Below are positions 46,111 through 58,019 of a DNA stretch of 64,000 nt, one piece after another. Both the position numbers and the translations under genes were made by a program. The stretch spans positions 68,275,371 through 68,339,370 of the forward strand of contig NC_092862.1 of assembly GCF_032062135.1 (NCBI RefSeq), in the 5' to 3' direction. Source of the DNA: Pyxicephalus adspersus. Lineage: Eukaryota; Chordata; Amphibia; Anura; Pyxicephalidae. Below the pieces are notes generated by a model that saw only the letters and a program-made list of their open reading frames with translations, was not told where the DNA came from and ran no database searches. Position 1 is the first letter of the stretch. Each line of letters opens with the position of its first letter.

Positions 46111-46485
46111 CAGGGGTGTCAAACTCAAATACATAGTGGGCCAAAATTAAAAACTTAGAAAAAGTTGCGGGCCAAACTTAAAACTGAAAAAGCACAGCTA
46201 CTACAATTCCCTGCGTCAAGAAAACAGTCCAATGCCGTGCTTAACGTTATGAGTTGCTGGAACTCCCTCTTCATGGAAATAGCACCGCTACTACAATTCC
46301 CTACATCTATAAAACAGTCCAATGCAGAGCCACGCAAAAGCAGAGATGGTCTATAGATGCGAGTGATGCTGGGAATTGTAGTAGCGGCGCTATTTCATTG
46401 CAACGTCGGGCCAGCTGCAATTCATATTTAGGATTCCTTTGGAGGCCAAAAAAAGGACGTTGCGGGCCAGAGTTTGACACCCCTC
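46111..46485. mobile_element. hAT non-autonomous element with perfect 8-bp target duplication
   Basis: The left end CAGGGGTGTCAAACTCAAAT and the right end GGCCAGAGTTTGACACCCCT are inverted copies with the GGGCCA motif of this hAT group. GTTTAGAG occurs directly on both sides (46103-46110 and 46486-46493). The interior repeats ACTACAATTCCC in both orientations. It has no coding capacity. Confidence 0.9.
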
Positions 46486-47924
46486 GTTTAGAGGCTGCTC
46501 TAGGGATAGTTGGCATTATATTTTTGTAATGACAGATTTTGTAGGGTGTAGATTTTATTTATTGAATTTTTTTGCAAAGCATTGAGACTGCATATGGTAT
46601 TAGAAGTAAATCTGCTTTTATACTTTAGGACTAGAAGAAAGTGGATGATAAATAAGGAGTGCTTTTGTCTACGGCTGTTTATCCTGATTGTTTTGTTGTA
46701 ACCCCAAAGTTTAAAGAAAAAGTTCTGTTTTTCTTCCATCTGTTTCTTATTAAAAGCCATACAAGACCTTTGGGTGAAAATCACTTAGGAGACTAATTAA
46801 AGCTTTCCTTTATTGTTGCATCTTCTAACATTGTTATGTAGAATGTGCTTTGACTCTTCAAGGTTTGATTAAACTTTTTTACAGTTATTTTTCATTTTTT
46901 CTAATTCAGACAGTGGACTTGCGATATTTGTGTTCTGACAATTAACGCTAATATGAGGAGAATGTTTAACACACATGTTTTTCTGTATTTTATTTAACAA
47001 AATTCTACTTGAACCAGAAATTAGAACAGAACAAAACTGTTTTTAAACACATGATAAAATGTTTATGGGATTAGAAAGGAGAAAAATAATGTTAGTTTTT
47101 TTTCATGTATTCTGGTGGCAAAGATGTTAAAGCCTGAACTCCAGAATTACATTTCTTTTTTCATGCTTTTTGATAGTCTTGTTTGGTGTGTTATATTAAT
47201 GTTGCTATATTAGTAGATTATAGGTATAAAAAGATAAATATATGTATACTTACAATTGCTTACCATTTAGCACAATAGCTGTTTTTGTTTTTTACACTTA
47301 GAATGTTTCAATGTCTATCTTGCAGTGATCAAGTTAATGTTATTGTGTTTGTAGCTATATTATTTTATTGCAAAAATGTCTTTATTACCACCTTTAAATG
47401 TTTGTTCTGCATAAGTATTTTCTAGTCCAGTTTTCCACCCTTGATAGGTCAAATTTGCATATTGTTTTTGTAAGTATCTTTTGAATACAATATTTCATTT
47501 TTTAAATATTTTGGCTTTATATGGAAGTGTGGGTTTATATGTTTTTGGTGTTTTTTTTTTTTCATTTTGTAATGTAAATTTAGTTGTGTCTCTGTGGTCT
47601 CTATATTTTATTCTGACCTTTTTGAAAATGTGGTTATCTTGAATACAGTTGTTTTAATCATTTTTAGTTGTGTTTTCGATTTGATCTCCTTTAAATTTTG
47701 ATTGGGTGTTTGATGCGAATTGATGTGCGCCAATGCACACCCACTATGTATGCGTGAACTGTGTTCTATCAGTTGAAAAACACCCCCGACACTTTTTGCG
47801 GAGAAAGGTCTGCGCATCATCATTCAGGAAAGTTTTTCTTTTTATGTTTATATTGTTTGTTTTGCTTCATTTGCACTCATGTACATACATACATGCATAT
47901 ACAGTATGCTATTCCTATAGGTTT
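46486..47924. other. Intergenic, no gene recognised
   Basis: AT-rich sequence. TTAAAGCCTGAACTCCAG near 47,127 resembles the ends of the TTAAAG repeat family. Nothing else can be named. Confidence 0.55.
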
Positions 47925-48012
47925 ACCTACCCCGAGTGTAACTCGAGGTTATGGCTTCCAGCATCCTTTTTCTACCCCGAGTAACACTTGGGGTTACCGC
48001 TGGGGGGGTTAA
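47925..48012 (-). repeat. End of a TTAA (piggyBac-like) repeat
   Basis: The sequence ends GGTTACCGCTGGGGGGGTTAA. Read backwards this is TTAACCCCCCCAGCGGTAAC, matching the terminal type of the element at 61321-61920. Two ACCCCGAGT...ACTCGAGGT-like palindromes lie just inside. The other end was not located. Confidence 0.5.
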
Positions 48013-48508
48013 AATTTAAAGGAAAGCCTGCAGCCTTCTCTTACTCTTGGTTTTTTCACTGTTCATTCATATACATGGACATTTCTAGATTTGGCCAAGC
48101 ATTGCTTATGCAGCCTGAAAAGCCTGAAAAATACAATCCAGCACCATCTAGTTGCCAACAAAACATAATTTAACATGCTGCTTAACACATCCTAATAATT
48201 GAATCTGTTCTGTAACTGGATGACAACATCCCTTTGCTGGGAACCTCTGGCAAGCCTCTTGAATGTCACATCACAGACTGTACATTTGTGGATGATTTTG
48301 CTTCTGGGTAAAGTAGGAATCCTTATGTGCTTCCACTACCAAGCTGAGGTGAGTAAGTAAATATATAGTGGGCCAAGGTCTAAAATGGCATTAAAACCTG
48401 CAGAAATACCCTGGAAGGCTGTAAAAGCAATAAAATATGTTTTTCACAAAGTATATTTGTTCCTGAAAGTTTTAAATACTAATACTATTGGAATTACGTA
48501 AACACATA
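48013..48508. other. Intergenic, no gene recognised
   Basis: No element or exon recognised between the TTAA repeat end and the mariner element. Confidence 0.55.
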
Positions 48509-49755
48509 AAAATGAGGGGTTGCTGAGAAGTTCCTGGCTTTGCCCCCTTCCAGATAAAATAGAAAAACGAGTGTTGGGGGAATATGACAGCCTAATATCT
48601 TAGTATGTAACTGTGCATATATCAGGTCTTTGCGTTTCTTAAAACTGTTTTTTCTTTTAGTGAGAAGCTGTAATGGCACAAGCAAGTTTCACGTTGTTGG
48701 AGTTATGGGCCGTCATAAATTTTTGTTTCTCCAGGGAAAGTCAGCAAAGGACATTCTCACTGAGATGTCACAAACACTAAGGGAGAAGTGTACTTCCTAC
48801 AGCACTGGATATCTCATGTCAAGACTGGGCATTTCACCGTTAAAGATGAGCCCTGTATTGGGCGCCCGCCAACCTCAACTGACCCGGCAACCTTCTATGC
48901 TGTCCATTATTGAGGACCGGCGAATATCCGCAAAAAAGCAGAGAATCTCACGGGAGCGTGTTGGATTAGTTATCAACACTATCCTAGACACGTGAAAGCT
49001 TTCAGTGAAGTGGGTGCCGAATTGTTTGAACAGTGATCAGAAGAAGGAACGAGTTGAAGCATCCAAAGCCGTTTTGGCCCATTTTGAAGCTGCACAGGAC
49101 TTTTTGGCTAGGTTAGTGGCTGAGGACTAAACCTGGCTCCACATCTATGATCCTGAAACCAAGGAACAGTCAAAGAAATTGCGCCACAGCAGATCCAAAG
49201 TTCCAAACTCAGAAATCAGCCAAAAATGTCATGGCGTCCGTTTTCTGGGACAAGGACGGCATTCTGTTGGTGGACTACCTACCTCAGGGCTCTTGTATCA
49301 TGACAGTATTATGCTAACCTCCTGGACCAGCTGAAGGAGGCAATTAAGATGAAACACCGTGGAAAGTTGACCAAAGGGATCCTTTTTTTGCAGGACAATG
49401 CACCTGCGCACACTTCCAACGTTGTGGCAGCCAAATTGAACACCCTGGATTTCCAATTGGTCCACCAACCCCCCTACTCACCTGACCTGGCCCCTTCAGA
49501 CTATTATCTGTTCCTGAATTTGAAGAAACACCTGAAGGGGCCACGTTTTGAGGACATTTCTGACGTCAAAGATGCTGCTCTGGTCTGGTTTGTGGCCCAA
49601 CCAAAGGAGTTTTTTTTGAACGGTCTAGAAAAGCTGCAACTATGCTGTACCAAGTGCATCAGTGTCAGGGGGGAATATGTTGAATAAATGTGTTATTTTA
49701 TAACTCCGGCTCTCTTCTTTCTGGGCAAAGCCAGGAACTTCTCAGCACCCCCTTG
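48509..49755 (+). mobile_element. Mariner-family transposon, nearly full length, inactive
   Basis: The left end GCTGAGAAGTTCCTGGCTTT and the right end AAAGCCAGGAACTTCTCAGC are exact inverted copies near the termini, preceded by G-rich outer bases. The right end is followed by TA (49756-49757), and a TA sits at 48507-48508. The 1.25-kb length matches mariner elements. The single gene inside is broken. Confidence 0.88.
48705..49687 (+). pseudogene. Mariner transposase pseudogene (D34D)
   Basis: The first frame starts MGRHKFLFLQGKSAKDILTE and shows the helix-turn-helix region of a mariner transposase, later RRISAKKQRISRERVGLV. A TGA interrupts it near 48,996, and reading frames then change. The C-terminal frame (49349-49687) has LFLQDNAPAHTS and YSPDLAPSDYYLF. 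The two Asp residues are 34 residues apart, the mariner D34D signature. A first catalytic Asp candidate lies in VAED, just before an in-frame stop near 49,128. Several lesions preclude function. Confidence 0.85.
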
Positions 49756-50494
49756 TAATGCATACAATATAGCATTTTTGTGAGCAAAATTAAATTAAGC
49801 AACAACAGAACATCTGTTCCTTTCTAAGAGTGCTTGACCCTGCTTTTGAGCTTGTCAATAAATGTTGTGTTTGGTAACCTGGACCTCCTTCTATCACCAT
49901 CAGGTGTGTTAGAATGAGTATTCAACTCTGCTGGACAGCTAATTTACAACCAGTTTGACCAGGAAGTGGAAGTGTGTTTGTATACAATAGTGCTAAGATC
50001 AGACAGCACAGCACAATGAGAACAAACCTATAACACTACTACAAATGAACAGAGGAGTTCTGTAGAGCAGTGGCAGCAAATCAGCATGAGGGAAGTATGT
50101 TAAAGGAAAATCGCAGCTTATTCTGCAAATGTCTGAGACTTAAAAAAAAAAATGCCAATTTATTAAAAAAAAGGAATATGTACATAAGACATTCAAACAC
50201 GAATATGTGACAATATGACTTTAAGAATGGAACAAAGGCAACGAGGGGGGTCAGGGTACCAGTTTGGAGTGGAAACTTTTGTTAGAATTATTTGTGGATA
50301 AAATGACAAAACATTTATTAACAATGATTACAAATACATTATAAGAAACAGGTTGAAGAATTGCTAACCAAAGCAGACCGTCATTTTAAAACGGGCACAA
50401 AAACATTGCAGCAACAGATAAAGCTGACAATAATGAGGGGGAGAAAAAAATCACATCAATTCATACCATACAAGTAAACGTGATTAGGCACCCC

Positions 50495-50537
<43 letters not shown>

Positions 50538-52011
50538 CTTTAATGAGCTATAGGCGCACACAGAACAGGGACCAGGCGCACCCTAATTTATTGCTTTGAC
50601 ATCACCAATGAAAGAGTTTACCAGACCCACCTAAATCGCACAGTTGAAGATTTATCACATAAATTACGGAATTCTCGACCACTGCTCATTTATCAATGCT
50701 CTAATCCGGCAGGCGAGCATGTGATATCACGGTAATACCCCAAGCCCTTCGGATCTAATATGCGCCTGACAAACTTCTGCGCATTTGCTTGATAAATTTA
50801 CCCGTGTGTGTGAGAGGGAGTGTTTTGAGCTGAGAAATTACTTATTTTTGCTGAAGTTTACTATTGTGCTGTCTCCCCAAACTGGAAAGCATATGAAGAG
50901 GGAGGTATGGAGTACATTCTAGGTTTGCCCAGAGTTCAGTGTAAACACAGGTCAGAGCGGGTTGTGCTGATTTCCGTAAATGAGAGGGAGAAAGGGTTGG
51001 ATCTGGTCTAGGACTGAAGACATTTCCAATTTCTTCTTGGTATCCCCGCCTCCAGCACTTTGGAAGTCGTACACATACAATGATTTCATCTGATAGTCAC
51101 ATACAACTTACCTGGTCAGGTAGACTTACACATTGGACATTTGTTGGTAATTATGACTAATCTGAAAAAAAAAATGGCTACATGTCCCAGATAATAGTAC
51201 ACAAAATGTATTTTTTACAACTTTCTCCACACAGGTATAATATGCTCCCTGAGTTCATTTCTCACATTTTGATTTGTCAAAAGTATAGATATTATTTAAC
51301 AATTACCTCTCTGTACTTACAACTGCAACTTTACTTTGCTGTTCTACCTCACACGAAGGAAGCGATTTGTGGAAAAACTATTACTGCAGACTGCTTCTTC
51401 ATAAGTCAACTGCAAATTATTATTAGCTAGCAGAAACACTGAAGTGCTGGAAAAATACCTTTAAAGACTGTGCTTCCGTGTGCCATTGTAAATGACTGTA
51501 ATTCTTGAAAACACTGTTTGCTTCATTTCAAATTATTATTAAAAACAAAAGGCTAACTGAGGTAAAAAAAAATTACCAGAAGTATCACTGAAACATTTTT
51601 GCATATAATATACTATTTATAAAGCATTTCTTGCTTTCCTTTCTAAAGCGATGGTCCAGAAACAATAATTTGATATTTTTGCAATTGTAAAAATAAAATA
51701 TATAAAGAAACGAATTAAAATAAAAACATTTACAGTCATAAATACTGCAGATACCTTGCTTCCGCCTCAATTATAGGAGTTGATGCCTGATATTTAGCCA
51801 TTAGAAGGTAAACCTACAGAACTGTATGTAAAATGCAGCAATTGGAACATTGTACAGAAAACTTGGTGGTTACATCGGCTGAAAGTGTATCTAAATCCTA
51901 AAACGTGATCTATTGTAAATTGACATTGTCAGATGTGTTGGCAGCATTTATTTTATTATTTTTATAATTCAGACTTTTTAGTGAGTAATCTTGCAAATAT
52001 CACACTTTGGG
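49756..52011. other. Intergenic, no gene recognised
   Basis: The stretch includes the (CA)n run at 50495-50533. The segment at 50,580-50,815 has TTTATCACATAA and TTGATAAATTTACCC, suggestive of the ends of an old repeat. Around 50,990-51,035, GGTTGGATCTGGTCTAGGACTG resembles part of the MITE family at 4751-4973. No exon is supported. Confidence 0.55.
50495..50533. repeat. (CA)n microsatellite
   Basis: About 38 bases of pure CA dinucleotide. Confidence 0.95.
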
Positions 52012-52156
52012 ATGGACTTAAAGCTCTCCAATACTGGGGAAAATAGAGACTATCAAGAGAGAACATGTGTGATTCAGCAAACCTGGAATGGAACTGGTCT
52101 AAGACTAAGAACATTTCCCAAATATTAGCAAAGGGGAGCATTATTAACTCGGGCCA
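52012..52156. repeat. Decayed copy of the 4751-4973 MITE family
   Basis: TTAAAGCTCTCCAATACTGG and TCAGCAAACCTGGAATGGAA (then CTGGTCTAAGAC) match the left arm of the MITE at 4751-4973 in the same order. The right arm is truncated near 52,156. Confidence 0.6.
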
Positions 52157-52860
52157 ATGTATCTTGGAGTGGCTATGCTTCATTTTCCAGTGTATCTATG
52201 AATGGAGCTTTAATGATTACACAGGCGGTACTTGTCTATTTCTGTACACGCACAGTGAGCAAAACATCATTTAGGAGCATGTGGCCTATCATAACGAACT
52301 CAAAAGTACAAAATATTAACCTGTAAAAAATGTTTTAAAAAGGTATATAGACAACTCATATAACTTTGTTTTTATCACTTTAATACATTTTTCAAAAATA
52401 GCATGGATGTATTTAAATACGTTAATTTTCTTGGCATTCCTGTTGATCACTGTTTTCAATGTTAGCAGTGATGGTCTAGGTTTATATTCAAGGTAATATA
52501 ATTAAATATGTTTTCCTGTTTTATTCAGGTAAAAGTAAATACTTTGATTTTTATTAGGATCAGTTTTTATTTGAGTATACACATACCAACGTTTAGTATG
52601 CAGTTGTGGCACTAAATATATAAACATTACAAACCATAAAATCAAAAATATGGAAGGTAAACTATCATGGTATTTTTCTTTGTTCTACCACTATGCTTTT
52701 TATGGTAATGTATTTTACTGGTAATTAGATTACTTTTTCTGTTGCTAAAGAAACTAGTGTGGTGGAAAAGTTTCAAATATGAAGTAGTTTGAACAAGGCA
52801 CATAGTAGGATGTGTACATAACGATTCATTAGTTATTCTCTTACTTACCTAAAGACAGTG
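52157..52860. other. Intergenic, no gene recognised
   Basis: AT-rich sequence with nothing recognisable. Confidence 0.55.
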
Positions 52861-53152
52861 CCCCTGATTCATCAATGAAATCCGCGCTCGCTGGAAGCGC
52901 GAACGTACGCGCGGCCATCGATCGCGGATTACCGCGGTCCGGACTCGAGTATGCGCGTACACTCGCCTCACTACCAGCTTGATTCCAGCCTTCACAAGAC
53001 TTTTAATGCAAGATCGCCAGTAAAAAGCTGTCGGATAAGCGCGGCTCCGTGCGCGAGTTTTTTCTGATGCTGAATAGCGCGACCGCGTACGATTCCGGAT
53101 TGCTAATACGAATGCGCGACCGATAATCCGATTCTGCTTGATGAATCAGGGG
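52861..53152. repeat. CpG-rich MITE with CCCCTGATTCATCAA ends
   Basis: The ends CCCCTGATTCATCAA and TTGATGAATCAGGGG are perfect inverted copies 292 bases apart. CAGTG occurs directly on both sides (52856-52860 and 53153-53157). The interior is very rich in CpG (GCGCG, CGCGG, ACGCGCG), in sharp contrast to the AT-rich surroundings. It has no ORF. Confidence 0.8.
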
Positions 53153-53157
53153 CAGTG

Positions 53158-54175
53158 GCTTAAAAAACCTTCCTGCTTAAAAACCACCCTGACTCCTCCA
53201 TTTTTCAACTATTCATGGACTGTATATGTTGGGCGCATCTCCTTTTTCCCTACATCCCTCTTGTAAATTGTGTTCTCCACATGTGTAATAAACATCACAG
53301 TCTCTGCTCACGCCTCATAGTCTTTGGAAAAACAGGGCATGAGAGCTACCCCACATCACTAGAGAATAGAAGTACCATTGAAGTACCAAGAAAAAAACAA
53401 TGACCTGCTACTCTAAATGTAGTCCAGCTGCACTAGGAACACACAGGTTCCAGTATAAGAAGTTGTAGAATAATCTGCATACTCAATTTTGTTATTAGAC
53501 AATTATTTCCATGTGAAAAAAATGTATGTTTCCCTTTGGCTGTGATTAAATTTATTTTGGCTTGTGCCCTTGTCAGTCCATTCACATAACTACAGAACAC
53601 TACCAAATAAAAATGTCAATTTCAATGTTGCTAATCACTATATATTGGGAAAAACCTTAAAAACTTTTTACTGCGAGACAGATTTTTGAAAAACAAACTT
53701 GGATTTAAATAATACCTGTCCCTTAAATATTATTTTTTCATTTCTAACCCATGGATAATTGGAGGGAGGAATGGTAAATGTGAATTTAACCTGACACCAT
53801 GTTATAAATGCAGATCCTTCTTTGTCAGTAAAACGTAAGTAGGATTGGTTCAGTGGCTTTTCAGCTAACAAGCTTGAAGAAGTACATTTGTATTCCTTTA
53901 ACACCTTTTTTACAACTTGCACAGTGTAATATGTAGATTACTGCCATGTCCCTTTATAGCATCTTGGCAGCATTTTTCAGTATCAGAATAAAAATCCCCA
54001 TCCCATTTAAATGAACAACTTGTTCCCTAAGACCTTTTTCGTAAGTGTATACCTAGATCGATCTAGAAAAGAAAATGTAAAAATCATAGTGTAAATTTTC
54101 AGTGTCTATTGTTACAGTATATGCCATTAAAAATATAGTAAGTATGTATTTGATAATAAAACAAATACTTTTTAA
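53158..54175. other. Intergenic, no gene recognised
   Basis: No exon or named repeat was seen. The short open frames are not supported. Confidence 0.55.
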
Positions 54176-54487
54176 TATTATTATTACACAGTATTTATAT
54201 AGCGCCATCATATTACGCAGGGCTGTACAAAAGCCATAGTCATGTCACTAACTGTCCTTCAAAGGAGCTCACAATCTAATGTCCCTACCATAGTCACATG
54301 TCATTAATGTAGTCTAAGGTCAATTTTGGGAAGAAGCCAATAAACCTCATTGCATGTTTTTGGGATGTGGGAGGAAACCCATGCAGACACGGGGAGAACT
54401 TGCAAACTCCATGCAGATAGTGTCCTGGCTGAGATTCCTGGGACCTGGTGCTGCAAAGGCCGGAGTGCTAACCCCTGAGCCACCATG
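54176..54487. repeat. L2-like non-LTR retrotransposon 3' fragment
   Basis: ATTATTATTACACAG is followed by TTTATATAGCGCC, TATTACGCAGGGCTGTAC and, further on, GGGAGGAAACCCATGCAGAC plus ACGGGGAGAACTTGCAAACT. That last block is a conserved segment of vertebrate L2-clade LINEs (GGAAACCCACGCAGACACGGGGAGAACATGCAAACTCC type). Its orientation places the (ATT)n tail at the left, so the element reads on the minus strand. Confidence 0.7.
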
Positions 54488-54555
54488 CTGATTTGGAAGC
54501 TAGGTATGAAATCATAATTGTTGTCCAGAGACCAAACAAAAATTGTGATTACATT

Positions 54556-54645
54556 TGATATTATTATTATTATTATTAATAAACAGGATTTATATACAAA
54601 CAGGAGGACAGGACCCTGTCCTGAAGAGCTTACAATCTAGGAGGA
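54556..54645. repeat. L2-like tail, second fragment
   Basis: (ATT)n, then AACAGGATTTATATA and GACCCTGTCCTGAAGAGCTT plus ACAATCTAGGAGG. This is the same family as 20300-20375 and 54176-54487. Confidence 0.6.
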
Positions 54646-55077
54646 TTTATTTACTTTGTTATTGGTGACAAATCTTTGTTTGTCCTAATTTCTTTTTCTC
54701 CAGTTTTTATGAATCAGTCCTTTTGTGTTGTGCAAACAGAAAAGTAAGAAAAACAAGAAACCTGCTGATTTCTTCACAAGGCCATAAGTAATGAAGGAAG
54801 CGAAGGACAGAATGAATTGGTATCTATATTGCCACAATAATTACCCACTTTTCACTAGGAAGGAGGTAATATCTCTGCTCATTGTACTTTAATCTTTTAA
54901 ATGAAGTTCTCTAATTGAATACTGTTAAACAGTATGTCAGAATGAAGAATGAAAATCTATGTTCCTGTCCATTAAAGTTGAACTCTGAGCTTAGATAGAA
55001 AAATACCATTACATACGGGAAAAAATTGAGTAAAAACACATTTTTTTTTACATTTATTGTAAGTATTTGCATCACCC

Positions 55078-55560
55078 TTAAAGTGGAACTTTCATTAAAA
55101 TAAATCACTTGAAAAAAATCTCTTGATCCATGCACCAACTGCACCATGTGAGTCTCCCTCTGTCTTGGCTTTTCACTTCTTTTCAGGATTCACTGTTCCA
55201 TCCAACGCCACCATCATATTTCTTTTGGGTTATTCCTCATGTCTCTTCTTCCAAATGTAAAAAATAAAAGAGTGCTAATCTTAGTCTGCATGCATGAGAT
55301 TGAGTCCTTGTTTTCTTAAGGGAGAAAGCTGGAGAATCAGTTCTCTAAGACCATCAGCCCTTGTTGCATGCACACGTGCCAACAGTGATTAATTGCCAAG
55401 TTAGAGGCAGATGCATCAGGACGGACTTTACTGGCAGAATCAACAGGTTTTGTGGAATTTTGCAGGGTAACTAAGAGAACACTATCAATGCAGATAGACT
55501 GATTAATCAATTGTAGTTGTAGCATATATCTTTTCATTGGAGGCCAAAGTTCTACTTTAA
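55078..55560. repeat. MITE with TTAAAGTGGAACTTT ends
   Basis: The left end TTAAAGTGGAACTTTC and the right end read backwards, TTAAAGTAGAACTTTGG, are inverted copies 483 bases apart. ATTAAAGTTGAACTCTGAGC at 54,973 is another terminal copy of this type nearby, so nested or composite copies are likely. Confidence 0.65.
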
Positions 55561-57516
55561 CTAAAACGTCTGATGATCAAGTCTTAGCAGACCTGCAAAC
55601 TTATTAAATTTAGGAACCATAGAGAACTCTTTTGCCACTTTTGCATAGTTTTGACGTCCCAGTGACAAAAAAAGTTATGCTGTAATTTGCAATTGACTTG
55701 AAAGTGAATTTACTTTGATTAAGGCAAGGCAAAGTAGAAATATCAAAAAGCTATTAAAATAAAAATTGAAAAAATCATCAAATTACCAATCAGTTAATTA
55801 ATGCTTTGTTTTTAGTTTATTTTTTTACCTAATAATTCAACTAAACTGGTAAAGTAGTATCTTGGAACAAAGTTACCAGTTTATTAAAAGCCTTTTACCA
55901 GCTTTAAGACACAATGTTGAGAAACGGAAAGATGCTGATTTTAGAGTGCTTTTTATTTTGTTATATGTTTTACAATCCATGAACACATGAACACTACTAG
56001 TTTCTAGTATAGCAATATTGTATGTGTGTTTAAAGAGCAGGCTAGAAGTCTTTGCCTTCTCCTGGCCTCTATTAGTATATTTTACAAATGGAACCTATAG
56101 CAAGATGCTTGTAACCCCTCGCCATCACCTAATTTCACTTTAATAAGTAATTTGAAAAAAGTTACAACACTTTTTACTCCTATGTCAAGTAATATTGAGT
56201 GAAGCAAGCAGGGAATCTCTCACTGTGCTGTTTTCATAAAATTCACCAACAGCTTCATTCAGTGACTTCCTTTCCCTCCTGGAGAGAGCACAAACCATTT
56301 TAGCAGGTTATACTGACTGATATCTAGTGATGTCTAGGGCTCAATGATAAGTGCTGATATCAGCCTGACACCTGTAGCAAACCTAATTATAAAAAGCTAC
56401 CTGTGATGCTCCTTAAAGTTAATGTTAACCCTCAACCCAATGCCTCCAGGAACATGGACAATTTTGTAACAATTGGCTGCAGAAAAAAAAATTATTAATG
56501 TATGGAGTAAATAACTTCTGGCCTAAAAAAGGCTGGTGGTCAATGTGTAAAAGCCCAGGGACCGTGGGAACCTGCACCCTGGAATTTGAGAAATCAGTTG
56601 GCCGAAATTTTGAGGACCCTTTGGGAGTTCTGAAAATTTTCGAGAGACTGTCAGAGGCATTCTTGCTCATCCCTAATCATAATATCTGCAGGCCCACTTA
56701 CCATTCAGAAGTACTGGATAATTTGGAAGACTGGGATGTTGGCTGTTATAGGGCAACTACAGATTGCTACCAAACAATGGGGGTACTGTTGTTTTTTTAA
56801 AGCTGACCATGGTTAATCCTTGTAATGTTTCTCTGATTTTTTAATGTTCACATGTTTGTGACATCTGCCAATATGGGCTGATGCCACAAAATACAACAAA
56901 CATATAACAGAACACACACATAACATACACAAACACACACATATACAGTATAATAAAAGACATGCCACACCACAAAATGAGTTTTTTCCACTCACAGTGT
57001 TTAAAATAACAGCATAACACAATCCAGGCAGCAAAGATGATAAAAGTGTACCTAGACACGAATGGTTAAACAGACAACAGTGCTACAAAACTATCACAGC
57101 GGTGCATCACAGGGTGACTACTGTATTTGCTCTCATGATTGAGACCAGCTGGAAAGATCTTGCTGTAACAACAAGGGGCTAACTTGTAAAACTTTTACTG
57201 AAATAACACCGTTCACCACCAGCCTTTCAAAGATAGGTGTATACAGTATAGCACCAGGTATTATTAGTGCTGGCTATACAAACAACATATAAATAGGTCA
57301 ATATGATCCACCAACCAATTGTGCCATTGATTATATACCTTATTAGTAGTGATCTGAATTAAAATACTAAGCTTCAGAAAAGTATTCCAACCTACCCACT
57401 CAATGGCAATGTTAAAAAAAATGTAAAAAAAAAATAGGAACGTAAATTAAAAATAAGTAACACTTTAGTCCATTGAGATCTTCCTTGTGCTTTGCTTGGT
57501 GTTCTTTGTCATCTTA
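55561..57516. other. Intergenic, no gene recognised
   Basis: AT-rich sequence. The part ending AGGCATTCTTGCTCATCCCT (about 56,655-56,676) resembles a repeat end, but its partner was not found. The open frames at 56,425-56,800 are not supported by any domain. Confidence 0.55.
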
Positions 57517-57550
57517 GGCTACGTACACATGTGCAATAATTGTTATTACT
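57517..57550. repeat. Terminal inverted repeat of the Harbinger-type family, single end
   Basis: GGCTACGTACACATGTGCAA follows TTA (57514-57516). It is the same terminus as the MITE at 44518-44732. The partner end was not found downstream. About 0.7 kb away lies a Harbinger transposase relic, so this may be one end of the parent element. Confidence 0.55.
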
Positions 57551-57620
57551 TTTGGTATAATGTTCGTTGCAACACACAACTACACAAAAACTGTGTGTGT
57601 ATATATATTTATGTACATAA

Positions 57621-57655
57621 AATGTGTGTGTGTGTGTGTGTGTTTGTGTGTGTGT

Positions 57656-57691
<36 letters not shown>
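57621..57691. repeat. (TG)n then (TA)n microsatellite
   Basis: A TG run about 27 bases long is followed by interrupted TA runs. Confidence 0.9.
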
Positions 57692-57736
57692 GTTTGTGTG
57701 TAATTTTATAATTGATCATTTTTTCACTCTCCAGCC

Positions 57737-58019
57737 CTGTTCTCTGTCCTTCCTCTTCTGCATCTCTGTCCAGTGCTGTTCTCCATCCTACCTTTTCTAT
57801 GTCACTATGCAGCGCTGTTCACTGTCCTTTCTTTTCTGCGTCACTTTCCAGTACTATTCTACATACTTCCTTTTCTAAATGACTTTTCAGTGCTGTTCTA
57901 CGTCCTTTCTTTTCTACGTCACTTTCCAACACTGTTCTACGTGCTTTCTTTTCTGAGTCACTATCCAGGGCTGTTCTCTGTCCTTCCACTTCTGTGTCAC
58001 TTTCAGCGCTGTTCTGTTC
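57737..58019 (-). repeat. 39-bp tandem repeat encoding a 13-residue charged repeat on the minus strand
   Basis: Seven units start at 57737, 57776, 57815, 57854, 57893, 57932 and 57971, an exact 39-base spacing through all seven starts, with a one-base loss in the last unit. The unit starts CTGTTCTMYRTCCTT. On the minus strand, the units translate in frame to a repeat like SDSEKKARRTVLE, SDVEKKGRRTALK and SDAEKKGQ. A TGA in the third-from-left unit (57819-57821) breaks it. The open frame reaches up to 58,178. The protein is not recognised. Confidence 0.85.
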
